NCBI RefSeq assembly: GCF_013112485.1
Contig: NZ_JABFHG010000011.1
Span: 124,001 to 188,000 of the forward strand
Source: Roseicella sp. DB1501
Lineage (GTDB): Bacteria; Pseudomonadota; Alphaproteobacteria; Acetobacterales; Acetobacteraceae
DNA: 64,000 bases
Direction of reading: 5' to 3'
Below are positions 42,112 to 50,535 of the stretch, piece after piece (the stretch's first letter is position 1; every line of letters starts with the position of its first letter). The position numbers were made by a program, and so were the translations under genes. The notes under the pieces were generated by a model, which worked only from the letters and a program-made list of their open reading frames with translations, searched no databases and had not been told where the DNA came from.

Positions 42112-42486
42112 CTACTGCCTCATCTCCTCCAGCACGCCGGTCGGCAGGCGCCGCTCGAAGCCCACCCGGAGCTGGTCGGCATTGATGTAGACCGTGTCGC
42201 CGCGGCGGATGAGGCAGGTCGGCCGCGTCTCGGTGCGCAGGTTGTAGATGGTCATGCTGCCGCAATAGAGCAGCTCGTCATCCGCCTGCCGCCTGCGGTC
42301 GCCGACCAGCACCGTGCCGGCGGGGAACAGCCAGGCATTGCCGAGCGCGCCGGGAAGCTCGACGTCGCGGGTGAAGCGCAGCGCGGCATAGCCGCCCGGC
42401 GGGCGCGGCTCTGGCTGCGTGCCCATGGCGCAGCCGGCGGGCAGCAGGGCAAGGAGCGCAAGCCAGGGTGGCATGCGGCCCGCCAT
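42112..42486 (-). CDS. Hypothetical lipoprotein
   Basis: A 124-residue protein with a lipoprotein signal: a short hydrophobic core (LALLALLPAGC) ending in the lipobox LPAGC with Cys near residue 19. The rest is a small soluble domain with three cysteines (LLYCGSMTIYN, TRPTCLIRRG). No known family was recognised. It follows mlaF by six bases on the same strand, so it is probably the last gene of alr-mlaE-mlaF and may serve that lipid-transport system. An ATG at residue 5 is an alternative start. Confidence 0.72.
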   Translation of the reverse strand: MAGRMPPWLALLALLPAGCAMGTQPEPRPPGGYAALRFTRDVELPGALGNAWLFPAGTVLVGDRRRQADDELLYCGSMTIYNLRTETRPTCLIRRGDTVYINADQLRVGFERRLPTGVLEEMRQ

Positions 42487-42492
42487 GCGCGC

Positions 42493-43314
42493 CTACCGCC
42501 GCAGCTCCATGCGGATCGGCCCCTCCCGCTCGCCATTGGCGAACTGGTCGACCATCGCATTGCCGGTATGGCCGAGCGTGCCGGCGGGGCCGGTCCAGAC
42601 GATCTTCCCCCTGTAGAGCATGGCCGCGTCGTCGCCGATGCGGCGGGCGCTCGCCATGTCATGGGTGATGGAGATCGCCGTCGCGCCGAGGCGCTTCACG
42701 CAGTCGACGATCAGCCCGTCGATCACCGCGCCCATGATCGGGTCGAGCCCGGTGGTCGGCTCGTCGAAGAAGATGATGTCGGGCTGGGCCGCGATCGCCC
42801 GGGCCAGCGCCACGCGCTTCTGCATGCCGCCCGAGAGCTCGGCCGGCGAGAGGTCGCCCACCGAGCCGTCGAGCCCGACCTGCGCCAGCACCTCCGCCGC
42901 CTTGTCGCGCGCCTGCGTGCGGCTGATGCGGTTCTGCGCCAGCAGCTTGAAGCAGACATTCTCCCAGACTGGCAGGCTGTCGAAGAGCGCGCCGTTCTGG
43001 AACAGCATGCCGATGCGGTCGCCGAGCGCCTCGCGCTCGCCGCGGGACATGCGCAGCACGTCCTTGCCGTCGATCTCGATCAGGCCGGCATCGGGCTCGA
43101 TCATGCCGAGGATGCACTTGATCGTCACCGACTTGCCGCTGCCCGAGCCGCCGAGGACCACCATCGAATGCCCGGCGGCGACGTCCAGATCGACGCCGTC
43201 CAGCACCTGCTTGGCGCCGAAGGCCTTGCGCACGCCGCGCATGCGGATCTTCGGCACCGCCCCAACGGCAGGACGGGCGGCGGGGCGGGTTGCCGGATCG
43301 GCCATGTCCCTCAT
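42493..43314 (-). CDS. mlaF: ABC transporter ATP-binding protein, MlaF type (phospholipid trafficking)
   Basis: A 273-residue ATPase. Walker A is GGSGSGKS, the signature is ELSGGMQKRVALARA, Walker B is IIFFDEPTTGLDP, and the switch His is in SITHDMASA. This is the MlaF/Ttg2A family, which powers transport of phospholipids between outer and inner membranes. The start overlaps the mlaE stop (ATGA, 43311-43314); a second ATG nine bases on (43305) has a GAGGG site and is possible. MlaD, MlaC and MlaB are not adjacent, so other subunits must be encoded elsewhere. Confidence 0.92.
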   Translation of the reverse strand: MRDMADPATRPAARPAVGAVPKIRMRGVRKAFGAKQVLDGVDLDVAAGHSMVVLGGSGSGKSVTIKCILGMIEPDAGLIEIDGKDVLRMSRGEREALGDRIGMLFQNGALFDSLPVWENVCFKLLAQNRISRTQARDKAAEVLAQVGLDGSVGDLSPAELSGGMQKRVALARAIAAQPDIIFFDEPTTGLDPIMGAVIDGLIVDCVKRLGATAISITHDMASARRIGDDAAMLYRGKIVWTGPAGTLGHTGNAMVDQFANGEREGPIRMELRR

Positions 43315-44099
43315 CGCGCGAAGAAGGCCTCGGTCAGCACGTAGTCGAGCGCCAGGATCAGGATGGAGGAGGCGACGACGGCCGTGGTGGTCGCGCCGCC
43401 GACGCCCTGCGCCCCGCCCTTCGAGGTATAGCCGCACCAAGTGCCCATCAGCGCGATGACGAAGCCGAAGACGGCCGCCTTGACCAGGCCCGAGACGACA
43501 TCCTGCACCTGCAGCACGTCGAAGGTGGAGTGCAGATAGGCGGCGGAGACGAAGCCGAGCTTGTAGGTGCCGATCAGCCAGCCACCCATGACGCCGAGGA
43601 TGTCCGCCACCAGCACCAGCAGCGGCAGGGCGATGACCGCGGCGAGCAGGCGCGGCGTCACCAGGTATTTCATCGGGTTGGTGGAGAGCGTGCTCAGCGC
43701 GTCGATCTGGTCGGTCACCCGCATGGTGCCGATCTCGGCGGCGAAACTGGCGCCGATCCGTCCCGAGACCATCAGCGCCGCCAGCACCGGGCCGAGCTCG
43801 CGCGTCAACGAGATGACGACGACGCTGGCGATGGCGGATTGCGCATTGAAGCGGGCGAAGCCGGTATAGCTCTGCAGCGCCAGCACCATGCCGGTGAAGA
43901 CCGCGGTCAGCGCCACCACCGGCAGGGAGAACCAGGCGATCTCGACGAAGGCGCGCCAGAAGAGCCGGCCATAGAAGGGCGGCCGGACGAGGTGGCTCAG
44001 CGCATCGAGCGCGAAGAGGGCGACGCCGCCGACCGTGCGGCAGACGGCGAAGGCGGCGCGGCCGAGCGCCGCCAGCGGGTCGAGCAGATAGCTGTCCAT
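43311..44099 (-). CDS. mlaE: ABC transporter permease, MlaE type
   Basis: A 262-residue inner-membrane permease with about six hydrophobic segments and the MlaE signature region: VISLTRELGPVLAALMVSGRIGASFAAEIGTM in pieces, TDQIDALSTL, and the C-terminal GATTTAVVASSILILALDYV. It partners MlaF in retrograde or anterograde phospholipid movement that maintains outer-membrane asymmetry. Its ATG shares a base with the alr stop (TGATG), so alr, mlaE and mlaF are coupled. Confidence 0.93.
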   Translation of the reverse strand: MDSYLLDPLAALGRAAFAVCRTVGGVALFALDALSHLVRPPFYGRLFWRAFVEIAWFSLPVVALTAVFTGMVLALQSYTGFARFNAQSAIASVVVISLTRELGPVLAALMVSGRIGASFAAEIGTMRVTDQIDALSTLSTNPMKYLVTPRLLAAVIALPLLVLVADILGVMGGWLIGTYKLGFVSAAYLHSTFDVLQVQDVVSGLVKAAVFGFVIALMGTWCGYTSKGGAQGVGGATTTAVVASSILILALDYVLTEAFFAR

Positions 44100-45169
44100 C
44101 AGGCGATGCGATAGTCGCGGCGGTAGCGCCCGCCAAGGGCGGTGAGGATTTCGTAGCCGATGGTGCCGGCCCGCTCTGCGACCTCGTCCGGCGTGTTCCC
44201 GGGGCCGATGAGCTGCACCATCTCGCCCGGGCGGAGGTCCGGCAACGCGGTGACGTCGAAGGTGGTGAGATCCATGGACACCCGGCCGACCAGGGGCACC
44301 GGCCGGCCGCGGACCATGCCGACGGCCCGTCCGGACAGGCTGCGAAGGTAGCCATCGGCATAGCCGGCGGCAACGGTGGCGATCCGGCTCGGCCGCGGCG
44401 CCGTCCAGCCCGCGCCATAGCCGACCGGGGCGCCGGCCGGGATCTCCCGCACCTGCAGCACCGGCGCGGCCAGCGTCACGACCTGCCGCATGGGGTTGGG
44501 GCGGCCGGGCGTCGGGTTGATGCCGTAGAGGGCGCAGCCCGGCCGCGCGAGATCGGAGGCGAAGCCCGGCCCGAGGAAAAGGCCCGAGGAATTGGCGAAG
44601 CTCGCCGGCAGGGCGGGCAGCCGGGCGCGGATGGCGGCGAAGCGGGCGGATTGCTCGGCATTCAGCGGGTGCTCCGGCGCGTCGGCGCAGGCGAGGTGGG
44701 TCATGACGGCCTGCAGGGCAAGCCCGGCGAGACGGCCCGGATCGTCGGCCAAGGTCTCGAATTCGGCCGGTGGCAGGCCGAGCCGCGCCATGCCGGTATC
44801 GACGTGCAGCAGGGCGGGAAGTTGCCTGTCCGCCGCCGCGGCGGCAGCGCCCCAGGCCTCGACATCGCCGAGCCCGTTCAGCACCGGCAGCAGCCCGGCC
44901 CTCTCATCCGCGCCGGGGGCGAAGCCGTTCAGCACGGCGATCGAGGGTCCCGGCCCGATCGCCGCCCGCAGCGCCACGCCCTCGGCGAGATGCGCGACGA
45001 AGAAGTCCCGGCAACCGGCCGCGGCCAGCGCCCGACCGACCGCGGCGAGGCCGAGCCCATAGGCATCCGCCTTCACCACGCCCGCCACCCGGCCGGGCGC
45101 CGCGCGGTCCCGCAACAGGCGCCAATTGGTGGCCACGGCGTCGAGATCGACGGTCAGCACCGCCTGCAT
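44099..45169 (-). CDS. alr: Alanine racemase
   Basis: A 356-residue PLP enzyme making D-alanine for peptidoglycan. The PLP-binding Lys is in VVKADAYGLG near residue 33, and the second catalytic base region appears as VGYGAGW with later RVSMDLTTFDVT. The ATG at 45169 has a GGTGAG site at good distance; an in-frame ATG at 45184 is possible, and a much longer open frame upstream is not credible. It heads the alr-mlaE-mlaF-lipoprotein operon. In many alphaproteobacteria alr lies between dnaB and radA. Confidence 0.95.
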   Translation of the reverse strand: MQAVLTVDLDAVATNWRLLRDRAAPGRVAGVVKADAYGLGLAAVGRALAAAGCRDFFVAHLAEGVALRAAIGPGPSIAVLNGFAPGADERAGLLPVLNGLGDVEAWGAAAAAADRQLPALLHVDTGMARLGLPPAEFETLADDPGRLAGLALQAVMTHLACADAPEHPLNAEQSARFAAIRARLPALPASFANSSGLFLGPGFASDLARPGCALYGINPTPGRPNPMRQVVTLAAPVLQVREIPAGAPVGYGAGWTAPRPSRIATVAAGYADGYLRSLSGRAVGMVRGRPVPLVGRVSMDLTTFDVTALPDLRPGEMVQLIGPGNTPDEVAERAGTIGYEILTALGGRYRRDYRIA

Positions 45170-45494
45170 CGGCTCACCCCGCATCACTGAAGCGTCCTCG
45201 CGCCGCCCGCAGGCGCGTCGCCAGTTGGATCGTCCGGCCCGCGGCCGCTCCCGCCGGGCTTGGTCGGGCATGGACCGCAGCGCCTGCCGGGGCAAGCCCC
45301 GGCGGTCACGGCTGCGACGGAGGCTCACGCATGACCAACTCTTGATATTGCAGCGCAACCAGCAGCCTGGGCCGGCGTTGCTGCGGCCGCTACGCAATCA
45401 TACCTGGTTTTGCCGCGCGGCGCTTTTCCACGTCCCGGATCGAAGCCGGTCCAACACAGGCTGCCGGAGGCAGCAGGCAGGAAGGACCCCAGTC
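45170..45494. other. 325-base divergent intergenic region with a palindrome ahead of the phasin-like gene
   Basis: The region carries promoters for alr and the phasin-like gene. An AT-richer patch lies around 45335-45420. A perfect inverted repeat GCTGCC-GGA-GGCAGC (45460-45474) lies 20 bases before the phasin-like ATG; its CTGC and GCAG half-sites resemble the CTGC-spacer-GCAG sites of PhaR, the repressor of phasin genes. An AGGAAGGA ribosome site follows. No RNA gene or small ORF was recognised. Confidence 0.5.
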
Positions 45495-46094
45495 ATGGCC
45501 CATCACACGACCCCGTCGCATCGGCCGGACAGTGGCGCTGCACGGCGCAGCGCGGCGCCGGGCGGCACCGAGCCGATGCGGCAGGCCGGCCCCGCCCTGG
45601 CCGGGGTGGTGACCCAGACCGGCGATGCCGCGGCGGAAGGCGCGCGGCAGGTGGCCGCCGCGACGGCCGAGACCGTGCGGTCCATGGCCGCGCATCAGGC
45701 CGAGGCGGCGCAGCGCGGCGGCGCGACGGCGGCCGAGACGCTGGAGCGCACCGCCGAGGCGGGGCGGGAAGGCGTGACCCTTGCGGCCGAGGGCGGCCGG
45801 CGGCTCGCCGAGGCCGTGCGGGAGAGCGCCGGGCCGATGACGCGGGCCCTGCCGGGCGCGGGCGAGGCAGCGGCGCTGCGGGAGGTGCCGCTGGCCCTCG
45901 GCGGCCTCATGAACGACATGGTCCGCACGCAGCTGCGGATCGGGCAGGAGCTGTTCCGCCTCGCCGATCCGACGCCGCTGCTCGAGGCGCAGCACCAGCT
46001 GCTGTGCAGCTATTTGGACGTGCTCACGGCGGGACAGCAGGCTTGGCTGCAGGCGGCCCGGCAGATGGCGCCGCCCGGCCTGCGGCAGGGCTGA
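45495..46094 (+). CDS. Phasin-like protein
   Basis: A 199-residue Ala-rich, almost wholly helical protein. The middle (about 40-120) is an amphipathic repeat of Ala/Glu/Arg (QVAAATAETVRSMAAHQAEA), like coiled coils of granule-associated phasins. The C-terminal third (MVRTQLRIGQELFRLADPTPLLEAQHQ) resembles phasin-family helices that coat polyhydroxyalkanoate granules. A strong AGGAAGGA site precedes the ATG. No PHA synthase is in the window. Assignment rests on composition and helical pattern, so a generic membrane-stress coiled-coil protein is an alternative. Confidence 0.6.
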   Translation: MAHHTTPSHRPDSGAARRSAAPGGTEPMRQAGPALAGVVTQTGDAAAEGARQVAAATAETVRSMAAHQAEAAQRGGATAAETLERTAEAGREGVTLAAEGGRRLAEAVRESAGPMTRALPGAGEAAALREVPLALGGLMNDMVRTQLRIGQELFRLADPTPLLEAQHQLLCSYLDVLTAGQQAWLQAARQMAPPGLRQG

Positions 46095-46128
46095 CGCCGC
46101 CGCGGCAGGGGAAAATGGGCCGGAGCGC

Positions 46129-47646
46129 TCAATGCGCCTCCGGCCCGTGCACCTGGTCGAGATCGCCGAAGCGGGTGAACTCGCTCTCGAAGAAGAGCCG
46201 CACCGTGCCGGTCGGGCCGTGCCGCTGCTTGGCGATGATCAGCTCCGCCTTGTTGTGGGCGCTCTCCATGTCGGCCTGCCACTTCGTCAGCGCCTCCTCG
46301 TACTTGGCGGCGTTGTCGAAGGTGAGCTCCTTCGGAGCACGCTGCGCCAGGTAGTACTCGTCGCGGTAGACGAACATCACCATGTCGGCATCCTGCTCGA
46401 TCGAGCCGGATTCGCGCAGGTCGGAGAGCTGCGGCCGCTTGTCCTCGCGCTGCTCCACCTGGCGGGAGAGCTGCGAGAGGGCGATGACCGGGACCGAGAG
46501 CTCCTTGGCGATGGCCTTCAGCCCCTGGGTGATCATCGAGATCTCCAGCACCCGGCTCTCCGGCCGCGTGCCGGCGGCCGGGCGCATGAGCTGCAGATAG
46601 TCCACCACCACCAGCTCCAGCCCGCGGGTGCGCTTGAGGCGTCGGCAGCGGGTGCGGAGCGCCGAGATGGTGATGGCCGGGGTGTCGTCGATGACCAGCG
46701 GCAGGGTGGAGAGCTCGCGGCTGACCTCGACGAAGCGGTCGAAGTCGCGCTGCGAGATGTCGCCGCGGCGGATCTTGTCGCCCGAGATCCGGGCACTCTC
46801 CGAGAGCAGGCGGGTGGCGAGCTGGTCGGCGCTCATCTCGAGGGAGAAGATGGCAACCGTGCCGCGTGGCTGCACGCCCTCCCCCTTCTCCTGCGCCTCG
46901 CGCACCAGCGCCTGGGCAGCGCCGAAGGCGATCTTGGTGGCAAGCGCCGTCTTGCCCATGGCCGGGCGGCCGGCGACGATCAGCAGGTCGGAGCCGTGCA
47001 GGCCGCCGGTCTTGGCGTCGAGGTCGCGCAGCCCGCTCGGCAGGCCGGAGACGCCGCCCGGAGTGGAGAAGGCCTTCTCCGCCAGCAGCACGGCATCGGT
47101 CAACGCCCGCTCGAAGGTGACGAAGCCGCCATCGGTGCCGCCATCCTTCGCTAGGTCGAAGAGCCGCTGTTCGGCCGCCTCGAGCTGCTCCTTGGCCGAG
47201 AGCTCCGCCTCCGCCCCGAAGGCGCGGTTCACCACCTCCTCGCCGACATCGACGAGCTGCCGGCGCAGCCAGCAGTCATGCACGATGCGGCCGTACTCGC
47301 CGGCATTGATGATGCCGACCATGGCGGAGAGGAGCTGCGCCAGATAGGCCGGGCCGCCCACCTCGTCGAGCAGGCCGGAATGCTCGAATTCCGGCCGCAG
47401 GGTTACGACATCGGCGAGCTGCCCCGCCTCGATCCGCCGCTGGATGGCGCGGAAGATGCGGCCATGCACAGGGTCGGCGAAATGCTCGGGCGCGAGGAAT
47501 TCCGAAACCCGCTCATAGGCCTTGTTGTTCGCCAGCAACGCCCCGAGCAGCGCCTGCTCGGCCTGCAGGTTGGACGGGGGGATGCGCTGCGAGAGGCCGA
47601 GCAGCCCGCCGGTGGGGGCAAAGGACGGCTGTTCGATGGTGTTCAT
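46129..47646 (-). CDS. dnaB: Replicative DNA helicase DnaB
   Basis: A 505-residue hexameric 5'-3' helicase of the replication fork. The N-terminal domain begins IPPSNLQAEQALLGALL. The RecA-like C-terminal domain has Walker A in VAGRPAMGKTALA, the FSLEMSADQLATRLL segment, Walker B in LVVVDYLQLM, and the DnaB motif LRESGSIEQDADMVMFVYR with an arginine finger after the YRDEYY segment. A full-length copy with no intein. It converges on the phasin-like gene. DnaA-box-like sites lie 28-55 bases upstream of its start. Confidence 0.97.
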   Translation of the reverse strand: MNTIEQPSFAPTGGLLGLSQRIPPSNLQAEQALLGALLANNKAYERVSEFLAPEHFADPVHGRIFRAIQRRIEAGQLADVVTLRPEFEHSGLLDEVGGPAYLAQLLSAMVGIINAGEYGRIVHDCWLRRQLVDVGEEVVNRAFGAEAELSAKEQLEAAEQRLFDLAKDGGTDGGFVTFERALTDAVLLAEKAFSTPGGVSGLPSGLRDLDAKTGGLHGSDLLIVAGRPAMGKTALATKIAFGAAQALVREAQEKGEGVQPRGTVAIFSLEMSADQLATRLLSESARISGDKIRRGDISQRDFDRFVEVSRELSTLPLVIDDTPAITISALRTRCRRLKRTRGLELVVVDYLQLMRPAAGTRPESRVLEISMITQGLKAIAKELSVPVIALSQLSRQVEQREDKRPQLSDLRESGSIEQDADMVMFVYRDEYYLAQRAPKELTFDNAAKYEEALTKWQADMESAHNKAELIIAKQRHGPTGTVRLFFESEFTRFGDLDQVHGPEAH

Positions 47647-47673
47647 GCGGCCAGTCTAGCGCGGGACGCCCCC

Positions 47674-47701
47674 TGTGGATCGTGGGGATAGCTGTGGATA
47701 A
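47674..47701. promoter_or_regulatory. Two DnaA-box-like sites upstream of dnaB
   Basis: TGTGGATAA (47693-47701) is the exact complement of the DnaA consensus TTATCCACA. A second, weaker TGTGGATCG lies at 47674-47682 in the same orientation, 19 bases apart. They lie just upstream of the dnaB start and could link dnaB expression to DnaA activity. A full origin is not suggested: no AT-rich unwinding region or further box cluster was seen. Confidence 0.5.
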
Positions 47702-47770
47702 CGGGGACGGCCGGCATGCCGCACCCAGCCGTGACGGCGGCGCCACGCCGCCCCCGCCCCGGCCCCTGTT

Positions 47771-47803
47771 CCCTGCCCCCATCCCTGCCCCCATCCCTGC
47801 CCC
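47771..47803 (+). repeat. Short 12-bp tandem repeat (2.75 units)
   Basis: CCCTGCCCCCAT is repeated at 47771, 47783 and (partial) 47795 in the gap between the divergent-side end of cfa and the dnaB promoter. It is a simple pyrimidine-rich repeat likely to vary by slippage. No function is evident. Confidence 0.7.
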
Positions 47804-47867
47804 GGACCGGTGGACGAATCATGGACGCGGGCGGCCGCGCCCGCCTGCCCCCCGCCCGGCAACGATC

Positions 47868-49097
47868 TCAGGCGTCCTCCTGGTCGACCCTCGCCCGGGC
47901 CCGCTCCGTCTCGAACGCCCAGTCGCGGGTCAGCGGCAGCGTCTCCCGCTCCCGCGTCAGCTGGATCTGCCAGTTCATGTGGTCGCTCTCGCGGAAGGCC
48001 AGCTCGCAGATCGCCAGGTAGAACTCCCACATCCGGCAGAAGCGCTCGTCATAGAGCGATTGGATGGTGTCGCGATTGGCGGCGAAGCGGCGGCGCCATT
48101 CCCGCAGCGTGATGGCGTAGTGCAGGCGCAGGATCTCGATATCGGTCACCCAGAGGCCGGATTTCTCGACCGCCGGCATCACCTCCGACAGCGCTGGGCA
48201 GTAGGAGCCGGGGAAGATGTATTTCAGGACCCAGGCATTGGTCACGCCCGGCCCGCTCGACCGGCCGATGGCATGGATCAGCGCCACCCCATCCGGCTTC
48301 AGGGCGCGGCGCACCACCTCGAAGAAGCGGCGGTAGTCAGGCAGCCCGACATGCTCGAACATGCCGACCGAGACCACCCGATCCACCGGGCGATGCCAGG
48401 TCCGATAGTCCATCAGCTCGAAGCGGACCCGGTCGGCGAGGCCCTCCGCCTCCGCCCGCGCCCGGGAATAGGCGAGCTGCTCCTCGGAGAGAGTGATGCC
48501 GGTGACCCGCGCCCCCCAGTCGCGCGCGAGCGTCAGCGCCATGCCGCCCCAGCCCGAGCCGATGTCGAGCACCTCGAGATCCGGCCGATCGAGCCGCAGC
48601 TTGGCGGCGATGTGCCGCTTCTTCGCCGCCTGCGCCTCCTCCAGCGTCTCCTCGCCGGTCTGCCAGTAGGCGCAGGAATACTGCCGGTCGCGGTCGAGGA
48701 AGAGGCTGAAGAGCCGCCCGTCCAGGTCATAATGGTGGGCGACGTTGCGCTGCGACCGCTTGGCCGGGTTGAACTGCGCCAGCCGGCGATGCAGCGTGCG
48801 CGACCGGGTGAGGAGCTGGTCGAGCGCCGAGGTCTCCTCGGACCAGACATTGGTGACCAGCAGCTCCAGCAGCTCGTAGATGCTGCACCCGACCGGCTCG
48901 AGCTCGCCATCCATATAGAGCTCGCCGAGGGCGAGGGCGGGGTTGCGCCCCAGCCGGCGCGCCGCCGCCCGGCTGCGCAGGGCCATGCCCGCCGCCGGGG
49001 CGGGGCCGGGGCCGAATTCGCGGATCGTGCCGTCGGCATGGCGGACCGTCAGGCGGCCCGTCCGGATCAATCGTCGCAGCAGGAATTCGAGAAGCAT
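47868..49097 (-). CDS. cfa: Cyclopropane-fatty-acyl-phospholipid synthase
   Basis: A 409-residue SAM-dependent enzyme adding a methylene group to unsaturated acyl chains of membrane lipids. The SAM motif is LDIGSGWGG near residue 180, and earlier family marks are NVAHHYDLDGRLFSLFLD and YSCAYW; later ones are SVGMFEHVG and LKYIFPGSYCP. The ATG at 49097 follows a GGAAAGG site. The length matches the CFA/SAM-methyltransferase family. It follows the MFS gene on the same strand after 104 bases. Related enzymes methylate fatty acids, so product chemistry is a family-level call. Confidence 0.93.
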   Translation of the reverse strand: MLLEFLLRRLIRTGRLTVRHADGTIREFGPGPAPAAGMALRSRAAARRLGRNPALALGELYMDGELEPVGCSIYELLELLVTNVWSEETSALDQLLTRSRTLHRRLAQFNPAKRSQRNVAHHYDLDGRLFSLFLDRDRQYSCAYWQTGEETLEEAQAAKKRHIAAKLRLDRPDLEVLDIGSGWGGMALTLARDWGARVTGITLSEEQLAYSRARAEAEGLADRVRFELMDYRTWHRPVDRVVSVGMFEHVGLPDYRRFFEVVRRALKPDGVALIHAIGRSSGPGVTNAWVLKYIFPGSYCPALSEVMPAVEKSGLWVTDIEILRLHYAITLREWRRRFAANRDTIQSLYDERFCRMWEFYLAICELAFRESDHMNWQIQLTRERETLPLTRDWAFETERARARVDQEDA

Positions 49098-49201
49098 CCT
49101 TTCCGGCTCCCCCGTCTCGCGGGCCCGGGGCCCCGCCCGGGAACCGGCACTCCACCGGGGGCCACCGGGCAGGGGCAGGCCAGGCCGCCATCGTCGATGC
49201 G

Positions 49202-50344
49202 TCAGACCCGGCCTATCGTCGCATCCTGATTCGCAGGCGCAAGCCGCCCTGCCAGGGGAAGCGCGAGAGCGCAGAGCCCGGCCATCACCCAAAAGCCCCG
49301 CCCCCCCAGCGCCGCGTAAAGCGGCCCCGAGGCAAAGGTCAGCAGGCCCGAGGCGAGGCCGACGCCCAGCGAGGCATGCAAGGTCTGCGCCGTCGCCGCC
49401 TGGGCCGGCGGCAGACCGGCGAGAACCCGCATCGCCGCGAGATGCTGCGCCCCGAAGGTGACGGCATGCAGCAGCTGCACGGCGGCGAGCGCCGGCAGCC
49501 AGGTGGTCTCGGCGGTGACGCTCCAGCGCACCAGCCCCGCCGCCGCGGCCAGCATCGCCATGCCGGAGGCGCCCAGCCGCTGCACCAGCGGCCGCCCCCA
49601 GAGGAACAGCGCGACCTCGGCCATCACCCCTTCCGCCCAGAGCAGGCCGATGGTCCCGGGCGACAGCCCGGCAGCCTGCCAGTGCAGCGTGCCGAAGCCG
49701 TAATAGAGTGCATGGCTGCCCTGGATCAGGGCGGAGACCGGCAGCAGCCGGCGGAAGGCCGGGAAGGCGAAGGGAGCACGGAAGCCGCCGCCCCCGCTCT
49801 GGCCGGCCCGCAGAGCCGGCAGGCCGCGCGCGGCGAGGGCGGTCAGCGCCAGGGCGCCGGATGCCATCCAGACCACGCTCGTCACCCCGAACAGCCCGAC
49901 CGCCTGGCCGGCCGCGACCGCCGCCAGGATGAAGGAGAGCGAGCCGGCCGAGCGCACCCGGCCATAGTCGAAGCCCCGCTCGCGCGCCGCGCCAAGGCAG
50001 AGCGCATCGGTCAGCGGCACGACCGGCGCGTTCACCAGCGCATGCAGCAGCGCGACCAGGAGCAGCGCCGCGAAGCCCTCGGCGAGGGCGAAGCCGGTCA
50101 CGGCGAGGCTCGCCAGCGCCGCGGCGAGCAGCAGCACGCTGCGGGCATCGCCGAGGCCGTCGGCGCCGCGGCCGACGGCCGGCGCGGCGAGCAGCCGCAC
50201 CACCGAGGCGCCAGCGAGCAGCAGGGCGATCTGCTGCGGGGACAGTCCCTGCGCGGCGAGCACCACGGGGAGGAAGGGCATCAGCACGCCGATGGCGGCG
50301 AACTGGGCGGCGAAGAGCAGGGCGAAGCGGGCGGGAACCGGCAT
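49202..50344 (-). CDS. MFS transporter (HcaT/nucleoside-symporter-like group)
   Basis: A 380-residue inner-membrane carrier with about 12 hydrophobic segments. The N-terminal half has the pattern ALLFAAQFAAIGVLMPFLPVVL, the cytoplasmic loop GRGADGLGDARSVLL (MFS loop-2-like), and RSAGSLSFILAAVAAGQAVG; the C-terminal half has LLWAEGVMAEVALFLW. This matches the MFS_1_like group with E. coli HcaT. The ATG at 50344 begins the first helix directly. The substrate is unknown. It is divergent from the large helicase gene. Confidence 0.85.
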   Translation of the reverse strand: MPVPARFALLFAAQFAAIGVLMPFLPVVLAAQGLSPQQIALLLAGASVVRLLAAPAVGRGADGLGDARSVLLLAAALASLAVTGFALAEGFAALLLVALLHALVNAPVVPLTDALCLGAARERGFDYGRVRSAGSLSFILAAVAAGQAVGLFGVTSVVWMASGALALTALAARGLPALRAGQSGGGGFRAPFAFPAFRRLLPVSALIQGSHALYYGFGTLHWQAAGLSPGTIGLLWAEGVMAEVALFLWGRPLVQRLGASGMAMLAAAAGLVRWSVTAETTWLPALAAVQLLHAVTFGAQHLAAMRVLAGLPPAQAATAQTLHASLGVGLASGLLTFASGPLYAALGGRGFWVMAGLCALALPLAGRLAPANQDATIGRV

Positions 50345-50535
50345 CGGGCCCGGTCGGCCATTCCGCGACGGCCCGGCGACGGGCCTCCCTCTCGCCTGGG
50401 CCGGGCCGCCCGCGCCTCCATCTCGAAATCCCGGCATCCGCCTCCCCACCGCCCATCCCTGCCGCGACCTCGCGCCCCTTACGCCCCCGCCCCGCGGTTG
50501 CAAATCGCGCGCATCCGGCCCATGCATGGGCCCGC

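Noticed and set aside
47647-47867. Region upstream of dnaB as a replication origin
   Set aside because: Only one exact and one weak DnaA box, no AT-rich unwinding element, and no dnaA, dnaN or parAB genes.
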